NCBI GenBank assembly: GCA_903821995.1
Contig: CAIJNI010000068.1
Span: 1-64,000, forward strand
Reading direction: 5' to 3'
DNA from: an uncultured beta proteobacterium
Lineage (GTDB): Bacteria > Pseudomonadota > Gammaproteobacteria > Burkholderiales > Burkholderiaceae
DNA length: 64,000 nt
Shown piece after piece: positions 33,603-41,992 of the stretch. The translations under genes were made by a program, and so were the position numbers. The stretch's first letter is position 1; every line of letters starts with the position of its first letter. The notes under the pieces are model-generated. The model had not been told where the DNA came from. It made no database searches and worked only from the letters and a program-made list of their open reading frames with translations.

Positions 33603-33617
33603 TATTCATAAGGACTT

Positions 33618-34895
33618 TTGATGACCCCCAAAAAAGTAATTTTAATTAGTTCTATAGTTTTAGTAGTACTAATCTATGTAGTGCTCCAATATATAGTTCC
33701 TGCCCCACCGAAAAAAATTGTAATTGCAACAGGTGGAAAATCTGGGCAATATTATCGTTTAGGGCAAGATCTCAAATCAAGTATTGAAAAAAATGGAATA
33801 CAGGTTGAGGTATTAGAAACCAAGGGGTCTGTAGAAAATTTAAAGCTATTAAACACAAAAGATGCGCATGTTGATATTGCTTTAGTTCAATCTGGCACTG
33901 CGACAAATAAGGAATTTCCTGAGGTGGAGTCTTTAGCTGGAGTTTTTTACGAACCTCTTTGGGTTGTTTATGACCCAAAATCTTTTTTGGGGCTTGGCAG
34001 ACAACCTGACAAAATATCAGACTTAATTAATAAAAATATATCTATTGGAGCTTTGGGGAGTGGTACCTATCAACTGGTAGAACAAATGTTTTTGCAAGAC
34101 CATGTCTCAGTGGATCGTCCTAACTTTTATGCTTTTAATTACGAAGACTCCTTAAAAAAATTGAAGGATCACTCAGTTGATGCCATATTTTTATCGATTA
34201 ATCATCGTGCTGACATTATGCAGAGAATTTTAAAAGATCCTGAGTTAAAAATCATGTCTTTCACGCAAGCTTATGGATATCCTCCAAGGATACGTGGGAT
34301 TAGTGTGATCCAGATTCATCGGGGAGTTTTGAATATTACGACAGATTCACCTGATAGAGATATTTTATTACCTGCAGCTACTGCAGAAATTGTTGCACTT
34401 AATGATTTACATCCTGCAATTACTTCTTTGATTATCGATGCTGCTGACGATATGCTTTCTGGGGCTGATATCCTAAATCCCGAAAAGACTTTCCCAAGCC
34501 CTAATCATTTGAGCTTTGAGCCAAATGATGATGCTCAAAAATACATGCGTGATGGGCCATCTTTTTTACATCGTTATTTACCCTTTTGGGTTGCCGTTTG
34601 GGCAGATCGATTACTAAGAGTCATCATTCCATTGTTAGCGATTTTGATTCCACTTTTTAATTTCTTGCCAGCCATTATTGTTTACCGCACAAAAGCAAAG
34701 TTTGCTAAGGTGTATAAAGAGTTAAGAGAGATTGAAAAAACTATCAAAGTAGGGGGATTCGATAAGGGGGATATTAATCAAGATCTTGATCGCTTGAGTG
34801 AATTAACAAAGTCACTCAAGGTGCCGCAGTTTAATAGTAAAGATACCTACGATCTCTTGGCGCACATCGATGACGTTAAAAAACGGATTAAATGA
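33618..34895 (+). CDS. TAXI family TRAP transporter solute-binding protein, membrane-anchored form
   Basis: IVIATGGKSGQYYRLGQDL; N-terminal TM plus additional C-terminal hydrophobic region. Confidence 0.85.
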   Translation: MMTPKKVILISSIVLVVLIYVVLQYIVPAPPKKIVIATGGKSGQYYRLGQDLKSSIEKNGIQVEVLETKGSVENLKLLNTKDAHVDIALVQSGTATNKEFPEVESLAGVFYEPLWVVYDPKSFLGLGRQPDKISDLINKNISIGALGSGTYQLVEQMFLQDHVSVDRPNFYAFNYEDSLKKLKDHSVDAIFLSINHRADIMQRILKDPELKIMSFTQAYGYPPRIRGISVIQIHRGVLNITTDSPDRDILLPAATAEIVALNDLHPAITSLIIDAADDMLSGADILNPEKTFPSPNHLSFEPNDDAQKYMRDGPSFLHRYLPFWVAVWADRLLRVIIPLLAILIPLFNFLPAIIVYRTKAKFAKVYKELREIEKTIKVGGFDKGDINQDLDRLSELTKSLKVPQFNSKDTYDLLAHIDDVKKRIK

Positions 34896-34896
34896 T

Positions 34897-35538
34897 TTAA
34901 CGGATTATAAAAAGGTTGAGAAAACTAAGAGACAGGTTAACGAGTGGTTCGAGCCATAAGCTTCCGAGGACCCCAACAAATGACAAACCAAGCACAATAA
35001 AAAATCCGTAAGGCTCTAATTGAGAAACAAAGCGTGCTGATTGATAAGGAAGCACCCCGACTAAAATCCTACCCCCATCAAGTGGGGGGAGTGGGAAGAG
35101 ATTAAATATAGCGAGAACAATGTTCCAATATATGCCTGCTTTGGCCATCTCCATCACAAAAGGTACATCAGAAAAAAAGGGGAAAAGAGAAAAGATTAAT
35201 GTCCAAATAAAGGCTTGGATAAAATTCGAGCCTGGTCCAGCTAAGGCGACCCAGACCATGTCAGATTTAGGATGATTTAAAGCTGAAAAATTGACTGGTA
35301 CCGGTTTTGCATAGCCAAATAAGAAAGGAGCGCCTGATAACTTCAGGAGTAGCGGAATTAAAATCGTACCAATAGGATCAATGTGCTTTAAAGGATTGAG
35401 GGTCACTCTACCCAAAACAAATGCAGTACGATCGCCAAGGAGTTTGGCTACATATCCATGAGCGGCCTCGTGTAAAGTGATAGCTAAAATCAAAGGTGGC
35501 CCATCGATCAGGATGGTTTCGATTAGGTTTGGATTCAT
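34897..35538 (-). CDS. Site-2 protease family (M50) protein
   Basis: LHEAAHGYVAKLLGD (HExxH variant), NLFPLPPLDGGRIL. Confidence 0.92.
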   Translation of the reverse strand: MNPNLIETILIDGPPLILAITLHEAAHGYVAKLLGDRTAFVLGRVTLNPLKHIDPIGTILIPLLLKLSGAPFLFGYAKPVPVNFSALNHPKSDMVWVALAGPGSNFIQAFIWTLIFSLFPFFSDVPFVMEMAKAGIYWNIVLAIFNLFPLPPLDGGRILVGVLPYQSARFVSQLEPYGFFIVLGLSFVGVLGSLWLEPLVNLSLSFLNLFIIR

Positions 35539-35572
35539 TTAATGACCTTTGATTAAAGTTATTTCGAGAATA

Positions 35573-36370
35573 TTAGTTCAGTTGGCCAACGGCAAAGCTT
35601 AGCATGCTAATTGAGCTCATTTCTATACCATCAGTGATAAGAGTAATTTTTTCATAATTTTGTTTTAGACCTAACGTATAAATTGCCGGCCAGTAATGTT
35701 CAGGAGTTGGTATCGATAATCTCGCCCCATGATCGGCATCTTTCCAATGCACAAGTGAATCAAGAGTTTCGAGGCGTAACTGTGCTTTAAAGAAGTTATT
35801 AAATTCGATTGCCCAAGGGGCTGGTAAAGCATGATTCCCCCATGTGATTTGTTCTAAGTTATGAACTACGTTACCACTGCTGATGATGAGTATGCCCTCA
35901 TCCCTCAGAGGGATGAGCTTTTCTGCTAAGTCTAGATGATCCTGCTCAGATAAAGTAGCATCTAGACTCATTTGCACGACGGGTATGTCTGCTTGAGGGA
36001 ACATATATTTAAGCACTGACCAAGTCCCGTGATCGAGTCCCCATTCAGATTCTTCTAAAGTAATATGCTGGGTTGTTGAAAAAAGGAGGTCACGCACTCT
36101 TTCTGCTAACGCAATTGAGCCAGGCACTGGGTATTGAATCTGAAATAAGTCTTCAGGAAAACCTCTAAAGTCGTGGATCGTAGGGGGATTTTCCATTGCT
36201 GTGAGCCAAATGCCGCGAGTCACCCAATGGGCGGAGATCGCTAAGATCGCAGTAGGTTGAGTTGGAAGCCTTGCGCTTAATTGCGACCAAACCTCAGTAT
36301 ATTTATTGGGTTCAAGTGCATACATGGGGCTGCCGTGCCCTAAAAAAATAGCAGGCAATCTAGCCATCAA
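35573..36370 (-). CDS. DODA-type (YgiD-like) extradiol dioxygenase
   Basis: PAIFLGHGSPMYALEPN, ISAHWVTRG, LDHGTWSVLKYMFP, SSGNVVHNL. Confidence 0.9.
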   Translation of the reverse strand: MMARLPAIFLGHGSPMYALEPNKYTEVWSQLSARLPTQPTAILAISAHWVTRGIWLTAMENPPTIHDFRGFPEDLFQIQYPVPGSIALAERVRDLLFSTTQHITLEESEWGLDHGTWSVLKYMFPQADIPVVQMSLDATLSEQDHLDLAEKLIPLRDEGILIISSGNVVHNLEQITWGNHALPAPWAIEFNNFFKAQLRLETLDSLVHWKDADHGARLSIPTPEHYWPAIYTLGLKQNYEKITLITDGIEMSSISMLSFAVGQLN

Positions 36371-36390
36371 TATGCTCCTGAGAACTCATT

Positions 36391-37104
36391 TTAGGAGAGT
36401 GCTTTATTGGGTAGATCAAACAGTAAAATTTCAGATCCGACACCATGAGAGAGTTGAACTGAACTTTCTTTTGCAAGCATTAGTGCATCTCCAGCTTCAA
36501 GTATTTCGCCATTAATATGTATTTGTCCGCGAGCAACATGAATATAGGCTAACCGATCTTCTGTGAGGTGATGGGTGCAGTTTTCAGCGCCTTCAAATAG
36601 ACCCGCATATAAACGTGTACTAGAGTGAATTCTGACGGACCCATTCGCGCCGTCGGGAGACGCCACTAATCGTAATTTTCCTCTTTTTTCATCTGCAGGA
36701 AACATGGTTTGTTCATAGCTCGGTGGCACTCCAATTTCATCGGGCTGAATCCAAATTTGTAATAGGTGAGTGGTTTTATCTTTGGAGTGATTAAATTCAC
36801 TATGCATCACGCCTTTACCAGCGCTCATTCTTTGAACTTCATTTGGGTAAATAGCTCTGCCATTTCCCATATTATCTTTATGAGCTAGTTCTCCTTCGAG
36901 GACATAAGTAATAATTTCCATATCACGATGTCCGTGTGTTCCAAAGCCCATTCCGGCCGCAATCCAGTCCTCATTAATCACGCGTAAGGGCCCAAATCCC
37001 ATAAAATTGACGTCATAGTAATCCGCAAAAGAAAAACTATGAAAAGATTTGAGCCAACCATGGTCGCCGCGCCCACGAGATTCGGATAAACGTTTGTAGA
37101 TCAT
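36391..37104 (-). CDS. Pirin family protein
   Basis: GFGTHGHRDMEIITYVLEGELAHKDNMGN, QRMSAGKGVMHSEFN. Confidence 0.94.
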   Translation of the reverse strand: MIYKRLSESRGRGDHGWLKSFHSFSFADYYDVNFMGFGPLRVINEDWIAAGMGFGTHGHRDMEIITYVLEGELAHKDNMGNGRAIYPNEVQRMSAGKGVMHSEFNHSKDKTTHLLQIWIQPDEIGVPPSYEQTMFPADEKRGKLRLVASPDGANGSVRIHSSTRLYAGLFEGAENCTHHLTEDRLAYIHVARGQIHINGEILEAGDALMLAKESSVQLSHGVGSEILLFDLPNKALS

Positions 37105-37234
37105 ATTTTAACTTTACATTGAAAAGATTAATTGTGCTGAAAAAAGATAAAAGACTATTTTAAAAAAACAAGTCTATAAATTGTACGATGAGGTCAGTTA
37201 CACTTAAAGCTATCTTAAATAGAGGAAATTTTAA

Positions 37235-37462
37235 ATGTTGGCACCTGCTTCGATAATTTTTGGATTTGTAATGGGTTTTCTCATGTCAGCTACATTAACA
37301 TTTATTTATACTGTTTTGCATCACAGCCTAAGCTCAGATTTTTTAATGTTTTGGATAAAAATGTGGATTGTTGCATATCCATTGGCGTCATTGGCAATTA
37401 TTTTATATCGCCCTAGTGCTATGAAAATTACGCAATATATTTTAGAAAGAGTTCGATATTAA
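37235..37462 (+). CDS. Small two-TM protein, DUF2798-like
   Basis: Two hydrophobic segments, W..MW..AYP..S pattern; 75 aa. Confidence 0.55.
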   Translation: MLAPASIIFGFVMGFLMSATLTFIYTVLHHSLSSDFLMFWIKMWIVAYPLASLAIILYRPSAMKITQYILERVRY

Positions 37463-37483
37463 GGTAACTCTTGGCCAAGTTAC

Positions 37484-37516
37484 AAAAAATCCCCACTTTT
37501 ACAAGTGAGGATTTGA
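37484..37516 (-). terminator. Rho-independent terminator of rhlE
   Basis: Minus strand: CAAATCCTCACTTGTAAAAGTGGGGATTTTTTG; stem-loop followed by T-tract. Confidence 0.75.
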
Positions 37517-37554
37517 TTGCCACATAAAGGTACTTTTCAGTACTTAAAAATTAT

Positions 37555-39150
37555 TTAACTGCTTCGTGTTGTTGGTTTATCTGAACGACCTCGAGCAAAC
37601 CCACCCGAAGGTTTTGCAAACGGTTTTGATGCGGTATGTGTTCTTGGTTTGCCAAATTCACCAAAGGTTTTAGGCTTTGCGCTTTTATACTCTGAGGTAG
37701 GAGCGGCTGAGCGATCATCGCTACGTTGACCTTTGCCATATCTCTTTTCCTTTGCAGGACCGTCTGAATTTCTAGGTGTTGTAGCAGAGTGATCAGCATT
37801 GGAGCGAGCTGGACCACGGTCGCCTCCTCCGCCAGTATTGCCGGCATATCGAGCACTACTTCCACTGCCACCACCGCTTGGTCTTCCACCGCTACCACCA
37901 TTTGGTCTTCCACCACCACCGGATCTGCCACCAGGTCGTCCGCCGCTAGGTCTTCCACCACCCGGCCTACCGCGTCCAGCATTTTCAGGTTTAGATTGTG
38001 GTTCAAGTCCAGGGATAACTGATGGATTAAGAGTTTGTTGAGTAAACCTCTCAATAGCGCGAATTTTAATACGTTCACGATGTTCTGCGATGGTAATGGC
38101 TACACCGTTTCGACCGGCACGACCTGTTCTACCAATACGGTGAGTATAGTCTTCAGGCTTCATTGGTAGACCAAAATTAATAACATGGCTAATTGTTGGC
38201 ACATCGATACCACGAGCTGCTACGTCCGTTGCTACAAGAATTTTAGTTGTACCTTTACGGAGTGAATCGAGGCGACGATTTCTAACGGCTTGAGGCATCG
38301 CACCGTGTAAGGCGCTAGCTTCAAAACCATTTGCCCGCAAATTATCAGCAATTTCTTCGCTTTCGATTTGTGTGCTTGCAAAAACAACAGCTTGATCAAG
38401 ACTAGGATCAGATAACCAGTGTTTAAGAATTTTATGCTTATGGGCTAAATTATCAGCCCAGTGCATTGTTTGGGTAATATTTGTATGAACATCTCCAGCA
38501 TGAGCAAGTTCTATGCGAGTGGGTTGATTCATTAAATGCGCAGCTAGTTCCATGATTCGAGGAGCAAAGGTTGCAGAAAACATCATCGTCTGCTCACGTG
38601 CAGTGCAGCGGGCATGAATTGCTTCTAGATCATCAGCAAAGCCTAGGTCGAGCATACGATCTGCTTCGTCAACCACGAGTTGTTTAACTTTATCGAGCTT
38701 GATTGCTCGACTATCGTTAAGATCTAAGAGTCGACCAGGCGTAGCCACTACTAGGTTCGCGCCTTTAACTTGAGCGATCTGTTTTCCATAAGGCATTCCG
38801 CCCATAATAGTAGCGATTCTGATACCTTTACAAAATTTTACGAGGTCAATTGCATCCGCCGTAACTTGTTGAGCAAGTTCACGGGTTGGGCAAAGAACAA
38901 GTACCTGAGGTTCGGCACGACCCGGCACTGGTTTGCCATAGGCACTTGATTCGAGGATTTGCTGCAATATTGGCAATAAGAAGGCAGCAGTTTTTCCGCT
39001 CCCTGTTTGGCTACTGACCATTAAGTCTCCACCCTGTATTGCAGCTGGGTAGACTTCTTCTTGAACTGGCGTAGCATTTTCAAAGCCGAGGGCTTCAACA
39101 GCTTGTAGTAGTGGGGGGGCTAAGTTTAAATCTTTAAATGAAACAGGCAT
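37555..39150 (-). CDS. rhlE: DEAD-box ATP-dependent RNA helicase with Gly/Arg-rich tail
   Basis: SQTGSGKTAAFLLPILQ, VDEADRMLDLGF, SATFAP, HRIGRTGRAGRNG; start MPVSFKDLNL at 39150. Confidence 0.93.
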   Translation of the reverse strand: MPVSFKDLNLAPPLLQAVEALGFENATPVQEEVYPAAIQGGDLMVSSQTGSGKTAAFLLPILQQILESSAYGKPVPGRAEPQVLVLCPTRELAQQVTADAIDLVKFCKGIRIATIMGGMPYGKQIAQVKGANLVVATPGRLLDLNDSRAIKLDKVKQLVVDEADRMLDLGFADDLEAIHARCTAREQTMMFSATFAPRIMELAAHLMNQPTRIELAHAGDVHTNITQTMHWADNLAHKHKILKHWLSDPSLDQAVVFASTQIESEEIADNLRANGFEASALHGAMPQAVRNRRLDSLRKGTTKILVATDVAARGIDVPTISHVINFGLPMKPEDYTHRIGRTGRAGRNGVAITIAEHRERIKIRAIERFTQQTLNPSVIPGLEPQSKPENAGRGRPGGGRPSGGRPGGRSGGGGRPNGGSGGRPSGGGSGSSARYAGNTGGGGDRGPARSNADHSATTPRNSDGPAKEKRYGKGQRSDDRSAAPTSEYKSAKPKTFGEFGKPRTHTASKPFAKPSGGFARGRSDKPTTRSS

Positions 39151-39515
39151 AACATATTCCGCCCAAAAAAGGGCGTCTCCAAAGTTGCACGAAAACCTAA
39201 AGTAGGATTCAATGTGCTGGTCAAAAGGCATCAACCATCAACATTTAGGAGTAGGCGCTTGGATAAAACATGTAAGAGTAAATGTTACCTTTACGTTGCG
39301 GCTACATCATTAAGACAAGCATTTATACCAAAGGGGTAAAAATGCGTCAGCAGTGCTGGGGGTGATGAAAAGTAAAGCAACCGCTATTATCCCATGAATC
39401 ATTAGGGTTTGCACTAATCTTTTAAGAATGTCCTTAGTTTGTGTCTTAATTAAACACAAAAAACCACATAAAATAGGTGTTAATTACTAAATCTTATTTT
39501 ATAAAAGTTAAACAA

Positions 39516-40079
39516 ATGAATCAACACAACACATTAAATTTCCAAAAAGCCTTACTTGGTGGGGGCTGTTTTTGGTGTTTAGAAGCGGTTTATCAGGAAC
39601 TCGTTGGTGTAGTAAAGGTGATCTCTGGATACGCAGGGGGGCATGATACACAACCTAAATATGAGGCAGTTTGTGATGGTAGAACGGGTCATGCGGAAGT
39701 TGTTGAAATACTCTTTGATCCTGCAATAATTTCTTTTAGACAGATACTAGAAGTATTTTTTGTTATTCACGATCCAACGACTTTAAATCGACAAGGACAT
39801 GACAGCGGAACCCAATATAGATCTGTGGTCTATTGCCAGGATCAACAGCAACTGTTGGAGATTGAGAAGTTCATTCAGGAATTAAAAGATCAAAAAGTTT
39901 ACGCAAGCCCGATTGTGACAGAGGTCACATTGGCGCCTATTTTTTATCCTGCAGAACAATATCACCAAAACTATTTCAGAACAAACCCATTTCAAGGTTA
40001 CTGTATGGGTGTAGTAGCTCCCAAGCTCGACAAATTTAGAAAAACATTTACCAGTTTGCGAATATCATCAGAAGAGTAG
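39516..40079 (+). CDS. msrA: Peptide-methionine (S)-S-oxide reductase
   Basis: ALLGGGCFWCLEAVYQELVGV, GYAGG, GTQYRS; start at ATG 39516 preferred. Confidence 0.94.
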   Translation: MNQHNTLNFQKALLGGGCFWCLEAVYQELVGVVKVISGYAGGHDTQPKYEAVCDGRTGHAEVVEILFDPAIISFRQILEVFFVIHDPTTLNRQGHDSGTQYRSVVYCQDQQQLLEIEKFIQELKDQKVYASPIVTEVTLAPIFYPAEQYHQNYFRTNPFQGYCMGVVAPKLDKFRKTFTSLRISSEE

Positions 40080-40090
40080 TTGAGATAACT

Positions 40091-40726
40091 CTATGGTGCA
40101 AGTCTTACGATATTCCAGGAATTTTTTTCATTTACAAAAAGGATTCGGTCATGAAGTCGAGAGGGTCTACCTTGCCAAAATTCAATTCGCAATGGGTTTA
40201 AGATAAAACCTCCCCAGTGAGCTGGTCTTGGCGGATGTTCTCCCCATTTTTTTAAAAAACTTTTCTCTTCTTTTTCTAAAAATGATCTATCAGGAATGAC
40301 TGCACTCTGGGGTGATGCCCATGCACCGATTTTTGAGCCGAGTGGTCTTGATTCATAATACTCATCGCTCATATCGGAAGTTGTTTTACTTGCAACACCA
40401 TCAATTCGGACCTGTCTTTCTAGCTCATGCCAATAAAACAATAAAGAAGCTTGTGGGTTAGCTATTAGTTCAAATCCTTTTTGACTTTCATAGTTTGTAT
40501 AAAAAACAAAGTTACCTTCTGATATACCTTTAAGTAAAACTGTCCTTGCACTAGGGATGCCATCTAGTGTTGCAGTTGCAAGAGTCATTGCATTTGGCTC
40601 TGGGCACTTCGCTAACTGAGCTTGTTTAAACCACTTATTAAATTGTTTGATAGGGTCTTGGTTTACTTGACTCTCACTTAGTTTTCCACGAGTGTATGAT
40701 TGGCGTAAATCAGCTAAATTATTCAT
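40091..40726 (-). CDS. pdxH: Pyridoxamine 5'-phosphate oxidase
   Basis: [59 protein letters not shown]. Confidence 0.95.
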   Translation of the reverse strand: MNNLADLRQSYTRGKLSESQVNQDPIKQFNKWFKQAQLAKCPEPNAMTLATATLDGIPSARTVLLKGISEGNFVFYTNYESQKGFELIANPQASLLFYWHELERQVRIDGVASKTTSDMSDEYYESRPLGSKIGAWASPQSAVIPDRSFLEKEEKSFLKKWGEHPPRPAHWGGFILNPLRIEFWQGRPSRLHDRILFVNEKNSWNIVRLAP

Positions 40727-40768
40727 AGAATTAGTATAGCCAAAAAAGTTAAAAATAACTAAGAAAAT

Positions 40769-41548
40769 ATGACGGAAAAAATACCAATTAATACCCTATT
40801 AGTAGAGGAGCGCCGCTTAGGAGGTGTTTCAAAACTTTATGGAGAGACGGCCTTTGAGCATTTAAAGAAGATGCATGTCGTTGTTATTGGTCTAGGTGGC
40901 GTTGGATCTTGGGCTGCAGAAGCCTTAGCAAGAAGTGCAGTAGGAGAAATAACCCTTATTGATTTTGACCATATATCGATCAGCAACACCAATCGTCAAC
41001 TGCATGCTTTAGATGGTGAGTACGGTAAAGCAAAAGTGGAAGCCATGTCACAGCGTCTTAAAAAAATAAATCCAGAACTCATTATTCATGAAGTTGATGA
41101 ATTTGTTAAACCAGAAAATATTGAGGCTCTTTTACCTAAGTCAGCGGTCATTCTTGATGCCACTGATGATTTTTTGAGTAAAGTATCTCTTGCTGTATGG
41201 TGCCATAAAAATGCCATCCCACTGGTTATTAGTGGAGGTGCAGGAGGGAAAATTGATCCCACAAAAATTCAAATTGATGATCTATCAAAAGCCACGCATG
41301 ATCCGCTGCTATCGAAAATGCGAGGTATTTTGCGTAAAGAGTACGGTTTTGAGAAAGATCCTCAGAATAAGATGAAACTCAGGGTAGTCTATTCTTCGGA
41401 ACCACGTTTAGGTGTAGCTCTTGGTGGGTTAGCTTGTAGTGGTTATGGCTCTGCTGTAACGGTGACAGCAAGCTTTGGTTTGGCAGCGGCAGCTGAGGCT
41501 ATGCGATTAGGGGTAGTAATGGCCTCCGAATTACAAAAAACGATCTAA
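40769..41548 (+). CDS. tcdA: tRNA threonylcarbamoyladenosine dehydratase (ThiF/E1-like)
   Basis: [44 protein letters not shown]. Confidence 0.92.
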   Translation: MTEKIPINTLLVEERRLGGVSKLYGETAFEHLKKMHVVVIGLGGVGSWAAEALARSAVGEITLIDFDHISISNTNRQLHALDGEYGKAKVEAMSQRLKKINPELIIHEVDEFVKPENIEALLPKSAVILDATDDFLSKVSLAVWCHKNAIPLVISGGAGGKIDPTKIQIDDLSKATHDPLLSKMRGILRKEYGFEKDPQNKMKLRVVYSSEPRLGVALGGLACSGYGSAVTVTASFGLAAAAEAMRLGVVMASELQKTI

Positions 41549-41992
41549 AACCTTTTTGCTAAATTTGTCTAAATTTTTCTGATGTCTAATGAAATATTGA
41601 ATTCCATTAGCATCCGTAATAATGAGGCTATCTGTACCCACTCTGCGAAGATCTTGCTCGCTGTTTAGCTTTAACTTTGTTTTACCTCTATCCGTATTGA
41701 TTTCCCATACGCTAGGCAAGGCAAAGGAGTTAAGTCCTGTGATCTTTTCTATTTCGGGAATAAATTCCATTTGGGCTAATTCGTTTTTAAGAATTTCTTG
41801 TGTGCAGGAGCTCAGTTGATCGAGGTGATCTAGCCAAACCAGTTCATGTCCATCTTGATTAAGAATTGAAATTCCTTGAAGGGGCTCTGAAATTGGAAAA
41901 GCCCTCACAACTTTTACATTCTCATGGTAGGCGCCATTCTCATCTATTAAATGAAGACATCCAAATTGATCGACATTAAATGAAATATTCAC
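41531..41992 (-). CDS. Cyanophycin-associated DUF1854-like protein
   Basis: EINTDRGKTKLKLNSEQDLRRVGTDSLIITDANGIQYFIRH; position next to the ABC exporter and cphA genes. Confidence 0.75.
   Translation of the reverse strand: MNISFNVDQFGCLHLIDENGAYHENVKVVRAFPISEPLQGISILNQDGHELVWLDHLDQLSSCTQEILKNELAQMEFIPEIEKITGLNSFALPSVWEINTDRGKTKLKLNSEQDLRRVGTDSLIITDANGIQYFIRHQKNLDKFSKKVLDRFL

Noticed and set aside
37551-38078. 175-aa minus-strand ORF plus 77- and 80-aa plus-strand ORFs in the rhlE tail
   Set aside because: Low-complexity alternative frames of the Gly/Arg-rich repeat region, not independent genes.
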